Source of the DNA: Bacteroidota bacterium
Lineage (GTDB): Bacteria > Bacteroidota > Bacteroidia > Cytophagales > Cyclobacteriaceae
NCBI GenBank assembly: GCA_024643595.1
Contig: JAHEMS010000068.1
Location: 1-11,410, forward strand
DNA: 11,410 nt
Direction of reading: 5' to 3'
A model generated the notes under the pieces. The model was not told the origin of the DNA and made no database searches. It saw only the letters and a list, made by a program, of their open reading frames with translations. Shown piece by piece: positions 1 to 6,665 of the stretch. Position 1 is the first letter of the stretch. Each line of letters begins with the position of its first letter. A program made the position numbers and the translations under genes.

Positions 1-1
1 A

Positions 2-61
2 TATTTCTTGAATAACTTATTTAAATCATTTGGAATTAACCTTTTGCCGGAAAAGATTTAA
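2..61 (+). CDS. Possible 3' end of a plus-strand gene entering from the left (partial, unidentified)
   Basis: Of the six frames at the left edge, only this plus-strand frame stays open from the window boundary, for 19 codons, to a TAA at 59-61. The tail reads YFLNNLFKSFGINLLPEKI, which is compatible with the end of a soluble protein but too short to assign. The stop would lie 5 bases from the ansA stop (67-69), a tight convergent arrangement like the one at 9845-9848. A 19-codon open run in AT-rich DNA can arise by chance, so this is only a candidate. Confidence 0.3.
   Translation, partial: YFLNNLFKSFGINLLPEKI
38..58 (-). terminator. Weak hairpin after ansA, possible 3' end signal
   Basis: Read on the minus strand, an 8-base-pair stem (AATCTTTT pairing with AAAAGGTT, with one T-G wobble) closes a five-base CCGGC loop, starting about 8 bases after the ansA stop. 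The stem is mostly A-T and no T-run follows, so it is not a convincing intrinsic terminator. It may only be a 3' hairpin or chance. Confidence 0.22.
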
Positions 62-66
62 TGTCT

Positions 67-1131
67 CTAGATGGTTATCTCCCCGGCCAGCGGCTTATTG
101 ATAAGTTGCCTGACCATTAGCTGATCATATTCAGCCATAAGAATCATCAGCTTTGTTACTGCTGATTCAGTAGTCATATCACCCCCGCTAATCACTCCAA
201 TATCGCCTAATGCTTTGCTTGTTTCATACTTCCCCTGAACTACCATGCCCCCAGGGCATTGAGAAATGTTCAATATGATAAGACCTTTACTGATTGCTTC
301 TCTGATGCTTTTAATAAACCATGGGGCAGAAGGCGCATTTCCTGATCCGTAGGTTTCAAGAACAAGTGCCTTCAAATCTGCAGTATTTAATATGGCATCT
401 ACTGTTTTTTGACTAATTCCAGGAAATAGCTTTAATATAGAAATATTGGTATCAAACTTCTTAAATATTTTCAAGGAAGCATCAGGTAAGGGATGGTGAA
501 TGACGACATTATTGTAATCGATCTTTACACCAGCTTTGGCCAATACTGGATAGTTTTCTGACTCAAAAGCATCGAAGTGCATACTTTCTACCTTCTTTGA
601 TCGGTTCCCTCTTATTAGTTCATAATCAAAATAGATACAAACTTCAGGTACAATGGCAACACCTTCTTTTTTTGCAGAAGCAATTTCAAGCGATGTAATT
701 AAATTTTCACGAGCGTCCGACCGCGGTTCGCTAATGGGTAATTGCGCTCCTGTAAAAATAACTGGCTTGGCTAAACCACTTAACATAAAACTAATAGCAG
801 ACGCGGTAAATGACATAGTATCTGTTCCATGCAACACCACAAAACCATCTTGATCACCATAATTTTCAAAAATAATTTCCGCGATCATTTTCCAATGCTC
901 TGGCCATATATTAGAAGAGTCAATCGGTATATCAAAAGAAATCACCGTAAGATCAAGGAATAAATTTCTAAGGGTGGGAAGTTGAGAAAGAATCAAAGAA
1001 AAGTCGAATGGCACTAATACGCCATGAGCATCGTAAGTCATTCCAAATGTGCCACCGGTATAAATAATCATAATTCGCGAACGCGGTTTACCTGGTGAGG
1101 CGGTATTGATGGATATTCTTTTGTGACTCAT
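67..1131 (-). CDS. ansA: Type I (cytoplasmic) L-asparaginase
   Basis: Hydrolyses L-asparagine to aspartate and ammonia. The 354-residue protein is close to the usual AnsA length and has no signal peptide, as expected for the cytoplasmic type I enzyme. Visible motifs are TGGTFGM at 25-31 with the nucleophilic Thr at about 28, HGTDTM at 101-106 giving the second catalytic Thr-Asp pair (103-104), the SEPRSDAREN block near 134-143, RGNRSKK at 164-170 supplying the catalytic Lys, and QCPGG at 291-295 in the C-terminal domain. The start is the ATG inside an ATGA overlap with the end of tatD, which points to translational coupling. This gives about 14 residues more before TGGT than E. coli AnsA has; an internal Met at 21 is an alternative start. 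It is the last gene of the minus-strand run. Confidence 0.95.
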   Translation of the reverse strand: MSHKRISINTASPGKPRSRIMIIYTGGTFGMTYDAHGVLVPFDFSLILSQLPTLRNLFLDLTVISFDIPIDSSNIWPEHWKMIAEIIFENYGDQDGFVVLHGTDTMSFTASAISFMLSGLAKPVIFTGAQLPISEPRSDARENLITSLEIASAKKEGVAIVPEVCIYFDYELIRGNRSKKVESMHFDAFESENYPVLAKAGVKIDYNNVVIHHPLPDASLKIFKKFDTNISILKLFPGISQKTVDAILNTADLKALVLETYGSGNAPSAPWFIKSIREAISKGLIILNISQCPGGMVVQGKYETSKALGDIGVISGGDMTTESAVTKLMILMAEYDQLMVRQLINKPLAGEITI

Positions 1132-1904
1132 CGTGTTTGATTAAATATATTTAATGCATTCCTGGTAGTTTTCAACATTATTTCTTCAATCGAGATATTC
1201 TTTATCTCAGCAATCTTGTTGGCGATATGAGGAATATACACCGGGCTGTTCCGTTTTCCACGATGAGGAACAGGCGCGAGATAGGGGCTGTCAGTTTCAA
1301 GTACTATTCGTTCCATATTTATATCTGGAAGAACATTATCCAATCCTCCGTTTTTAAATGTTACCACACCCCCTATTCCCAGATAAAATCCCATTGCGAT
1401 TATCTTTTTTGCCTGATCAACATTTCCTGAAAAACAATGAAATATTCCAGTCAATTTCTCATCTACCATCGGTTCGAGCAAGTCAATAGTCTCATCCATG
1501 GAATCGCGAGAGTGAATAACAATAGGGAGTCCATACTTTTTAGCCCAGTCCACCTGGATTTTAAACGCTTCCTGTTGTTGCTCCCAAAAAGTCTTATCCC
1601 AGTATAAATCGGTGCCCATCTCACCTACTGCGGCAAATCTTCGTTTGGACAACCACTCTTCCACTTTGTATAATTCGTTTTCAAAATCCTTTTTTACTGA
1701 ACAAGGATGAAGGCCCATCATCGAATAACAATGATCCGGATGCTTTTGCTCCACTTCGAGCATGTCGTCAACTGAAGTATGATCTATGTTTGGCATATAA
1801 ATCCGGTCGATATGATTATCGTAGCATTGCCGAAGCAATTCCGATCGATCAGATTTAAATTCCTCCAGATAAATATGGGCATGGGTATCGATCCAATATT
1901 TCAT
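1128..1904 (-). CDS. TatD-family metal-dependent hydrolase (putative DNase)
   Basis: A 258-residue TIM-barrel amidohydrolase of the TatD/YcfH/YjjV family, whose members are metal-dependent nucleases or related hydrolases. All expected metal ligands are visible: DTHAH at 6-10 (His8, His10), Glu95 in AVGEMGTD, His131 in VIHSRDS, His156 in FHCFSG, and Asp205 in LETDSPYLAP, followed by the PHRGKRN loop at 213-219. Length is normal and the protein looks cytoplasmic. Position 98 is Thr where many TatD proteins have Leu in GEIGLD, a mild change. Its stop overlaps the ansA start by 4 bases (TCAT on the plus strand, ATGA on the coding strand), and it starts 10 bases after the MurG-like glycosyltransferase ends. 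Which of the tatD paralogues it is cannot be decided here. The exact substrate (DNA exonuclease, D-aminoacyl-tRNA or other) is unknown. Confidence 0.93.
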   Translation of the reverse strand: MKYWIDTHAHIYLEEFKSDRSELLRQCYDNHIDRIYMPNIDHTSVDDMLEVEQKHPDHCYSMMGLHPCSVKKDFENELYKVEEWLSKRRFAAVGEMGTDLYWDKTFWEQQQEAFKIQVDWAKKYGLPIVIHSRDSMDETIDLLEPMVDEKLTGIFHCFSGNVDQAKKIIAMGFYLGIGGVVTFKNGGLDNVLPDINMERIVLETDSPYLAPVPHRGKRNSPVYIPHIANKIAEIKNISIEEIMLKTTRNALNIFNQTR

Positions 1905-1914
1905 TCCTTATCGT

Positions 1915-2997
1915 TCAAAGCTGATAAATAAGTGCCTTAATTGCCTGATCCAGCAAATTAGTGCTATGTTCAATCACATCAAACCCAATAAAATCTTTTG
2001 ACTTTTGAATTGCAGTTGAGAGATCAAATTCAGCCTGCGATTGGGAAAATGCTATTTTTCTTTTCTTCAACTCAACAGCTAGGTATTCTTGTTCCGTTTG
2101 TCCCGGTGTTGGAACAAAAATCACATTCTTTTTGCCCAACGTCTGTAAATCCATTATAGTACTATAGCCACTACGAGAAATAAAAATGCTGGCATTGGAT
2201 ATCATTACCTCCAACTCGCTGGCAGGAACATGATTAATTAAGGTAATGTTATTATCCGTAATCGGATTGTCATGCCGATGAGGAAGGCCCCGGATAACAA
2301 TACATGGTTGATCCGTTTTTTTTAACTCTTTAATCAAAAGTTTTTCGAAAATTTCCCGCTGAGGCTCTGGTCCCGAAATTAGACCAACAATAGATCCATT
2401 TTTCTCCGTTGGATTTTTTTGTGTCAATCGAGACAGCACACCAATCCAAATTACTTTTTGATATGACGTTCTGGTAAGTTTATTGGTAAGCCTGGAATCC
2501 GGATAATCAGGAACCCAGCACACATCAAATTTTTTGATTAACTGATGATTAAGATAATCAATCAATTTCCTGGCCCACCTAAGTGAGACAGGAAGTTGTA
2601 TGTTTAACTGATGGGTGATTAATATGGAAGGCACCTTTACTGAATAACATCCGTAGCGATTATCAGAAATGATTGCATCCACCTCATACTTTCTTACCAG
2701 TTCCTCCATTTCCCTTTTTTCCGAACGAATCGCTTTAAATACCCTTGGTGACAACAAGAATAAATGCCAAAAGAAAAAACGATGAGTAGGATAAGTAATA
2801 TTATAAGACGGGAGTTCGTGAAATATTAGATCTTTAAATTCCAGCTTCAACAGTTGAAAAGAAGGTCCATTACCGGCGATGATAACTATGCAATTATTAG
2901 ATAAAAGACAATTGATTACTGGAATGCTCCTGGTTGCGTGACCAAGCCCCCAATCAAGTACTGCCACCAAAATATGTTTCTGATTGCCGGATGACAT
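1915..2997 (-). CDS. MurG-like GT-B glycosyltransferase (family 28-related)
   Basis: A 360-residue GT-B glycosyltransferase related to the MurG / family 28 group. The N-terminal domain opens with a beta strand and the GLGHATRS loop (17-24), the counterpart of the MurG glycine-rich acceptor loop. SDNRYGCYS at 111-119 is a second N-domain signature. The C-terminal nucleotide-sugar domain contains FISRSGYSTIMDL (about 282-294) and VPTPGQTEQEYLA (305-317), matching the MurG donor-site pattern in which Gln and Glu contact the sugar nucleotide. It is not MurG itself: spacing differs and no mur or fts genes are near. It follows the deacetylase by 6 bases, so a joint role on an amino-sugar glycan or glycolipid is plausible, with UDP-GlcNAc as a possible donor; that is inference. 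No membrane segment or signal peptide is evident, so it probably acts at the inner face of the membrane. Confidence 0.85.
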   Translation of the reverse strand: MSSGNQKHILVAVLDWGLGHATRSIPVINCLLSNNCIVIIAGNGPSFQLLKLEFKDLIFHELPSYNITYPTHRFFFWHLFLLSPRVFKAIRSEKREMEELVRKYEVDAIISDNRYGCYSVKVPSILITHQLNIQLPVSLRWARKLIDYLNHQLIKKFDVCWVPDYPDSRLTNKLTRTSYQKVIWIGVLSRLTQKNPTEKNGSIVGLISGPEPQREIFEKLLIKELKKTDQPCIVIRGLPHRHDNPITDNNITLINHVPASELEVMISNASIFISRSGYSTIMDLQTLGKKNVIFVPTPGQTEQEYLAVELKKRKIAFSQSQAEFDLSTAIQKSKDFIGFDVIEHSTNLLDQAIKALIYQL

Positions 2998-3003
2998 ACG
3001 GTT

Positions 3004-3639
3004 TTAAAGCAATTCAAATGAATATTCCTTTTCTATAAAATGTTGAAGATATCGAGGCAGTATATGTTTCAAATTAGATTCAGCTTTCATGCTATCATGA
3101 AAAACGACAATTGAACCAGATCTTGTTGCTTGGATAGATCCTTCCAAACACCGTTTGGCGGAATTGGATTTTGAATAATCACCCGTCAGTACGTCCCACA
3201 TTATAATTCGATAGTTAGTTAGCGCGCTGATTTGGCTTTTTTTTATCCGGCCATATGGTGGGCGAAAGAGTGGCCTACTTTCCGCAACAGGTAACTGAAT
3301 ACCAGCCGACTGAATTTGAGCAGTACATAAATCTGTATTTCTGACGTATTCCTGAACAGAGGTGCTCCACCCTTTTAGATGGCTAAAAGTATGGTTGCCA
3401 ATTGCATGGTGGCCATCCACAATCTTTTTAAAAACTTCCGGATGCTTCCTAACATTATCACCTATGCAGAAAAAGGTTGCTTTGGCATTGAATTTCTCCA
3501 GTGTGTCTAAAACAAATTCAGTTGGCCCGGGGACGGGGCCATCGTCAAAAGTGAGAAATATCTTCTTTTCAGAGGTGCTTATTCTCCAAACCAGTTGAGG
3601 ATAAATCAAAGGTAAAAAAAAGGGTGTTCGGAAAACCAT
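3004..3639 (-). CDS. CE4 (NodB-like) polysaccharide deacetylase
   Basis: Carbohydrate esterase family 4 enzymes remove N- or O-acetyl groups from chitin-like sugars, peptidoglycan or exopolysaccharide. This 211-residue form has the full motif set: TFDDGP (30-35) with the base and metal-binding Asp pair, HTFSH (83-87) with two metal His, FRPPYG (115-120) with Arg116, WDV (138-140), and VFHDS (169-173) with His171. The frame is open 27 codons further upstream to an ATG at 3720, but that stretch is out-of-frame overlap with the phosphatase gene. I chose the ATG at 3639 because it lies one base after the phosphatase TAG stop and yields the N-terminus MVFRTPFFLPLIYPQLVWR, which resembles Bacteroidota homologues. 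That hydrophobic start may be a membrane-associating segment, but it is not a clear signal peptide, so the compartment is uncertain. The substrate is unknown. Confidence 0.92.
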   Translation of the reverse strand: MVFRTPFFLPLIYPQLVWRISTSEKKIFLTFDDGPVPGPTEFVLDTLEKFNAKATFFCIGDNVRKHPEVFKKIVDGHHAIGNHTFSHLKGWSTSVQEYVRNTDLCTAQIQSAGIQLPVAESRPLFRPPYGRIKKSQISALTNYRIIMWDVLTGDYSKSNSAKRCLEGSIQATRSGSIVVFHDSMKAESNLKHILPRYLQHFIEKEYSFELL

Positions 3640-3640
3640 A

Positions 3641-4864
3641 CTACGTTTGTTCAACCCTGCAGGTGAGCATGGTGATATCATCACGATAACCGTTTTTTCC
3701 TTTGAATCCATCAAGCGCAACTATGATATCCTGATGAATTGTTCGGATATCTTTTGATGAATTCTTATCAAAATAATCCAACAGTGATTGTACGCCAAAC
3801 TCCACGTTATTTTCATTCACTGTTTCGGTGAGACCATCAGTGTAGGCAAATAGAATAAAGTCGTCAAGATCTGTGATAAACCCTTCATTCAAAAAAGGTA
3901 ACGGATTCATGGCACCCAACACCGTTGAACCCTCTTCTAAAAGTCGCAGGCCATTTTTTTTATCAATCAAAATGGGAGGATTATGGCCTGCATTAACATA
4001 TACCATGGTTTTCAGGTTGACGTCATAGATAGCGCCAAAAAAGGTAATGAACTTCTCTCCCTTCGTATTCTCCATCACCTGATAATTCAATGCTTCAACA
4101 ATCTCTTTCAAGTTAGGGGTTTGTCTCAGTAAAGTTCGGAGAGATGCCTGAAAATTAGACATCATTAATGCCGCTGGTATTCCTTTTCCACTTACATCCG
4201 CAACACAAATTAAAAACTGATTTTTATTGATGGGTACATAATCGTAATAATCACCTCCCACCAGGTCATGAGGCAGATAGCTGGCTTCAATTTTCAGGAT
4301 TTCCGTATAAGGTAATCGCCCAGGGAAGAGAAATTGCTGTACATCGCTGGCAATCTCCAATTCCTTCCTGAAGGCTTCCTGATTTAATTGTTTACGCACC
4401 AGTTTTTTATTCTCAATGGCAACGATAATGATGTTGCTAAGGGCTTGAATGAATTTAATGCTGTCATCACGCTCATTGTTTAGATTTTGATTCAGCCCAC
4501 CGACAAAAATCAAAGCCAGTGTATCTGATTTATGAGCGACAGATATTACGAAATCAAATTCATGAAATTCACACTCCTCAAACTCTTCCATGCGATGCAT
4601 GTTTCTGATGAGCGTAAAACGATCGTCCAGTTTAAGTTTGTGAAAATTCTTTTGCGTGCCAAAGTTAACTTTACAGTTCCAAACTTCATCATATACAAAC
4701 AAGGCCAGCTTTTTGATGCTTAGATTAGAGCGTAGCGTAAAATTGAAAATCTTGTAAAGCGATTCTTCCGGTACATTATTATTTATGGATTGGGTAATCT
4801 CCAGTAAAGCATTGAGCTCTAACTCTTTCCGTTCAAGTTGCGCTTTTAATTCGAGTTCGTCCAT
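3641..4864 (-). CDS. GAF-domain plus SpoIIE/RsbU-type PP2C Ser/Thr phosphatase
   Basis: A 407-residue signalling phosphatase. Residues 1-25 are Glu/Lys/Leu-rich and probably form a short coiled coil. Residues about 30-150 look like a divergent GAF-type sensor domain. A helical linker (150-175) joins it to a PP2C-SpoIIE catalytic domain (about 170-407). Metal-binding signatures are present: LVGGDYYDY (201-209, Asp205), VADVSGKGIPA (221-231, Asp223), NAGHNPP (281-287), YTDGLTE (331-337, Asp333) and RDDITML (394-400, Asp395/396). Such enzymes usually dephosphorylate STAS-domain anti-sigma antagonists in partner-switching systems. No STAS, anti-sigma kinase or sigma gene is in the window, so the target is unknown. 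The sensor has no obvious membrane segment, so it looks cytoplasmic. It is separated from the upstream GT2 gene by 58 bases and from the deacetylase by one base, indicating co-transcription. Confidence 0.92.
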   Translation of the reverse strand: MDELELKAQLERKELELNALLEITQSINNNVPEESLYKIFNFTLRSNLSIKKLALFVYDEVWNCKVNFGTQKNFHKLKLDDRFTLIRNMHRMEEFEECEFHEFDFVISVAHKSDTLALIFVGGLNQNLNNERDDSIKFIQALSNIIIVAIENKKLVRKQLNQEAFRKELEIASDVQQFLFPGRLPYTEILKIEASYLPHDLVGGDYYDYVPINKNQFLICVADVSGKGIPAALMMSNFQASLRTLLRQTPNLKEIVEALNYQVMENTKGEKFITFFGAIYDVNLKTMVYVNAGHNPPILIDKKNGLRLLEEGSTVLGAMNPLPFLNEGFITDLDDFILFAYTDGLTETVNENNVEFGVQSLLDYFDKNSSKDIRTIHQDIIVALDGFKGKNGYRDDITMLTCRVEQT

Positions 4865-4877
4865 ATACCTGAGAGGG

Positions 4878-4911
4878 TAAAGATAAAAAGAAATACAGAG
4901 CGTTTACCAAA
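4878..4911 (-). promoter_or_regulatory. Candidate Bacteroidota-type promoter for the phosphatase-deacetylase-GT segment
   Basis: The 58-base gap between the GT2 stop and the phosphatase ATG is the widest inside the minus-strand run. On the minus strand it holds TTTG (4911-4908) and TATCTTTA (4885-4878), a 7 of 8 match to the Bacteroidota -7 box TAnnTTTG, separated by 22 bases. This spacing is at the long end of what is usual. Transcription would begin roughly 10 bases before the ATG at 4864. Short AT-rich motifs recur by chance. Confidence 0.3.
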
Positions 4912-4922
4912 TTAACAATATG

Positions 4923-6044
4923 TTAACCTAAAGCACTTACCTTTCTTCCTTTCCATTCATAATCAATAAATTGCGACAGAATTCCAATTATCAGCACATA
5001 AAACGGATAAGCGAACTGAAGAATAAAAAAGGCAGCCAGCGAAAACGGTTGGTTAATGCTCTTACTGACCTTGACCAATAGATATCCCTCCATGAGCATC
5101 TTTATGCCCAACAGCAAAGCAGCTACTTTTTGATATTCTCCGACCAACGCCAGACAGAAAGTAATCAAGACAGTCGATTGAAAAAGCAATACAAAAAAAG
5201 CTATCCCTTTAGCGATAAATGAATCATTGCCTTTCCATTTTCCTGCCCATCGAAGTCGCTGATGAATAAAGCTTTTTAGAGATGGCTGAGGTTCGGTCAT
5301 TACCGCCTCACACGGAAATCGAATCGACCGTATTGATCCGGGAAACTTCTTGTTTAATTTCCTCATCAAAAATTCATCATCTCCGGAAGGGATATGAAAA
5401 TTCCCTTCATAACCACCAACTGCCATAAATTCATTCTTGCGAAACGCCAGACTTGCACCATTACACATTATTGGAAAACCCTGTTTCAGCATTGCTATTC
5501 CACTTCCCACCAAGCTAGTAAACTCAAGGGCTTGAATTTTAGAAAACAAAGAGTTTCCTTCCTTTACTTTAACCAAGCCAGTAACCATGGCGGTTTCTGG
5601 AGTAAATGACCACACCAACTGTGAGATCCACTTTATGGGTAGCACGCAGTCGGCATCAGTGGTCAAAATAATATCGCCTTTAGCATTTTGTATTGCTTTC
5701 GTTAGGGCATTTTTCTTCCCATTTGTATCAGCGTGAAAATAGTTACACGTTAATTTAGGATTTCTACTTTTCCATTCATTAATCATCCTGGTTGTTTGAT
5801 CGGTAGAGTGATCGTCCACCAAAATGACTTCAAAGTGGCTCAGCGGAAAATCCTGTATGGATAATGATTCCAATAAATGAGTAATCGAATTTTGTTCATT
5901 GCGAAAGGCAACTATAACCGAAACAAAATGTTGTTCGGTCAATTCAGTTGACTTGGCCGGGTGAGTAAACTTTAGCCATCCTGCTATACACAAAAGCAGA
6001 AAACCAAAATAAATGCTAAAGATGAATATGATATAAACGAGCAT
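4923..6044 (-). CDS. Membrane family 2 glycosyltransferase with QxxRW (processive-type, COG1215-like)
   Basis: A 373-residue inner-membrane GT-A glycosyltransferase. An N-terminal membrane helix (about 2-24) is followed by the catalytic domain: VSVIVAFRNE (41-50), VDDHSTD (76-82), TTDADC (128-133, the DxD nucleotide-sugar and metal site), GDDEF (221-225, the catalytic acidic motif) and QRLRW (252-256, the QxxRW box). About three hydrophobic helices follow (roughly 270-290, 295-315, 328-352). This order matches the NodC, PgaC/IcaA and cellulose synthase type of GT2 that polymerises and translocates beta-linked sugars. The membrane part is smaller than in BcsA and there is no PilZ domain. The product is unknown; the NodB-type deacetylase two genes downstream makes an amino-sugar product a reasonable guess. 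It starts 26 bases from the divergent ruvC start and is first in the minus-strand run. Confidence 0.9.
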   Translation of the reverse strand: MLVYIIFIFSIYFGFLLLCIAGWLKFTHPAKSTELTEQHFVSVIVAFRNEQNSITHLLESLSIQDFPLSHFEVILVDDHSTDQTTRMINEWKSRNPKLTCNYFHADTNGKKNALTKAIQNAKGDIILTTDADCVLPIKWISQLVWSFTPETAMVTGLVKVKEGNSLFSKIQALEFTSLVGSGIAMLKQGFPIMCNGASLAFRKNEFMAVGGYEGNFHIPSGDDEFLMRKLNKKFPGSIRSIRFPCEAVMTEPQPSLKSFIHQRLRWAGKWKGNDSFIAKGIAFFVLLFQSTVLITFCLALVGEYQKVAALLLGIKMLMEGYLLVKVSKSINQPFSLAAFFILQFAYPFYVLIIGILSQFIDYEWKGRKVSALG

Positions 6045-6058
6045 TGCCTGTTTCTCTG

Positions 6059-6066
6059 TAAGTTTG
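6059..6066 (+). promoter_or_regulatory. -7 promoter box (TAAGTTTG) directly upstream of ruvC
   Basis: TAAGTTTG is an exact match to the Bacteroidota -7 element TAnnTTTG and ends 4 bases before the ruvC GTG. If used, transcription would start at or within a few bases of the start codon, giving a leaderless or nearly leaderless mRNA. No TTG element is found at a suitable distance upstream: the nearest, at 6044-6046, leaves only 12 bases. The call therefore rests on a single box. Confidence 0.4.
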
Positions 6067-6070
6067 GGCT

Positions 6071-6652
6071 GTGAGCAAAGTTGAGAAAAAACCAGTCATA
6101 GAAAAGATCATTCTTGGGTTGGATCCAGGTACAAATGTAATGGGCTATGCTGTTATCCTCATTCAGTTGAGTAAAGTCAAGTTGTTGCAATTTGGCGTTA
6201 TTCAAATGGGCAAGTACGGTGCTCATGAAATTAAGCTTAAAAAGATTTTTGATCGTGTGCTTTCACTGGTAGATGAATTTAAGCCTGATGAGGTTGCGCT
6301 GGAGGCTCCTTTCTTTGGCAAAAACGTGCAATCGATGTTAAAGTTGGGCCGTGCCCAAGGGGTAGCCATGTCCGCAGCCCTTTATAGAGAAGTACCCATT
6401 ACTGAATATGCACCGAAAAAAGTAAAGCAATCCGTTACCGGTAATGGAAATGCATCTAAAGAGCAGGTGGCAAAAATGTTGATGCAGATCTTCAGTATTA
6501 AAGAAATGCCAAAATTACTTGATGCCTCCGATGCACTTGCGGTAGCAGTATGTCATCATTATCAGAATGGGGCGCTGAAAAGCAAGGCTAAATCATGGGA
6601 AGCTTTTTTGAAGGATAATCCTCAAAAATTGAAATCAGTGATCAAAAAATAA
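6071..6652 (+). CDS. ruvC: RuvC crossover junction endodeoxyribonuclease
   Basis: The Holliday-junction resolvase of the RuvABC recombination-repair machinery, a Mg-dependent cytoplasmic dimer that cuts four-way DNA junctions. All four catalytic acids are visible: Asp18 in GLDPGT (16-21), Glu78 in ALEAPFFG, and Asp151 and Asp154 in DASDALAVAVCHH. The basic KKVKQSVTGNGNASKEQV region (116-133) is also typical. At 193 residues it is slightly longer than E. coli RuvC, with about 11 extra N-terminal residues before the first strand and a Lys-rich tail. The start is GTG: a TAA lies in frame at 6059-6061, and the next in-frame ATG falls after the catalytic GLDPGT motif, so no other usual start fits. 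No Shine-Dalgarno sequence is seen. ruvA and ruvB are not in the window. It heads a plus-strand run and is followed 13 bases later by the methyltransferase-like gene. Confidence 0.97.
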   Translation: MSKVEKKPVIEKIILGLDPGTNVMGYAVILIQLSKVKLLQFGVIQMGKYGAHEIKLKKIFDRVLSLVDEFKPDEVALEAPFFGKNVQSMLKLGRAQGVAMSAALYREVPITEYAPKKVKQSVTGNGNASKEQVAKMLMQIFSIKEMPKLLDASDALAVAVCHHYQNGALKSKAKSWEAFLKDNPQKLKSVIKK

Positions 6653-6665
6653 AAATCAGAAATAA

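Noticed and set aside
67..1131. Possibility that the asparaginase is the secreted type II enzyme
   Set aside because: There is no signal peptide, and the HGTDTM, SEPRSDAREN and RGNRSKK pattern fits the cytoplasmic type I family.
1915..2997. Assignment as MurG, the peptidoglycan enzyme
   Set aside because: The motifs are related, but the spacing and the absence of neighbouring mur/fts genes do not support peptidoglycan synthesis.
5984..6226. An 80-codon minus-strand frame spanning the GT2 start and the ruvC start
   Set aside because: It overlaps the 5' part of ruvC, which has all its catalytic residues, and the first codons of GT2 in another frame. The translation is not protein-like.
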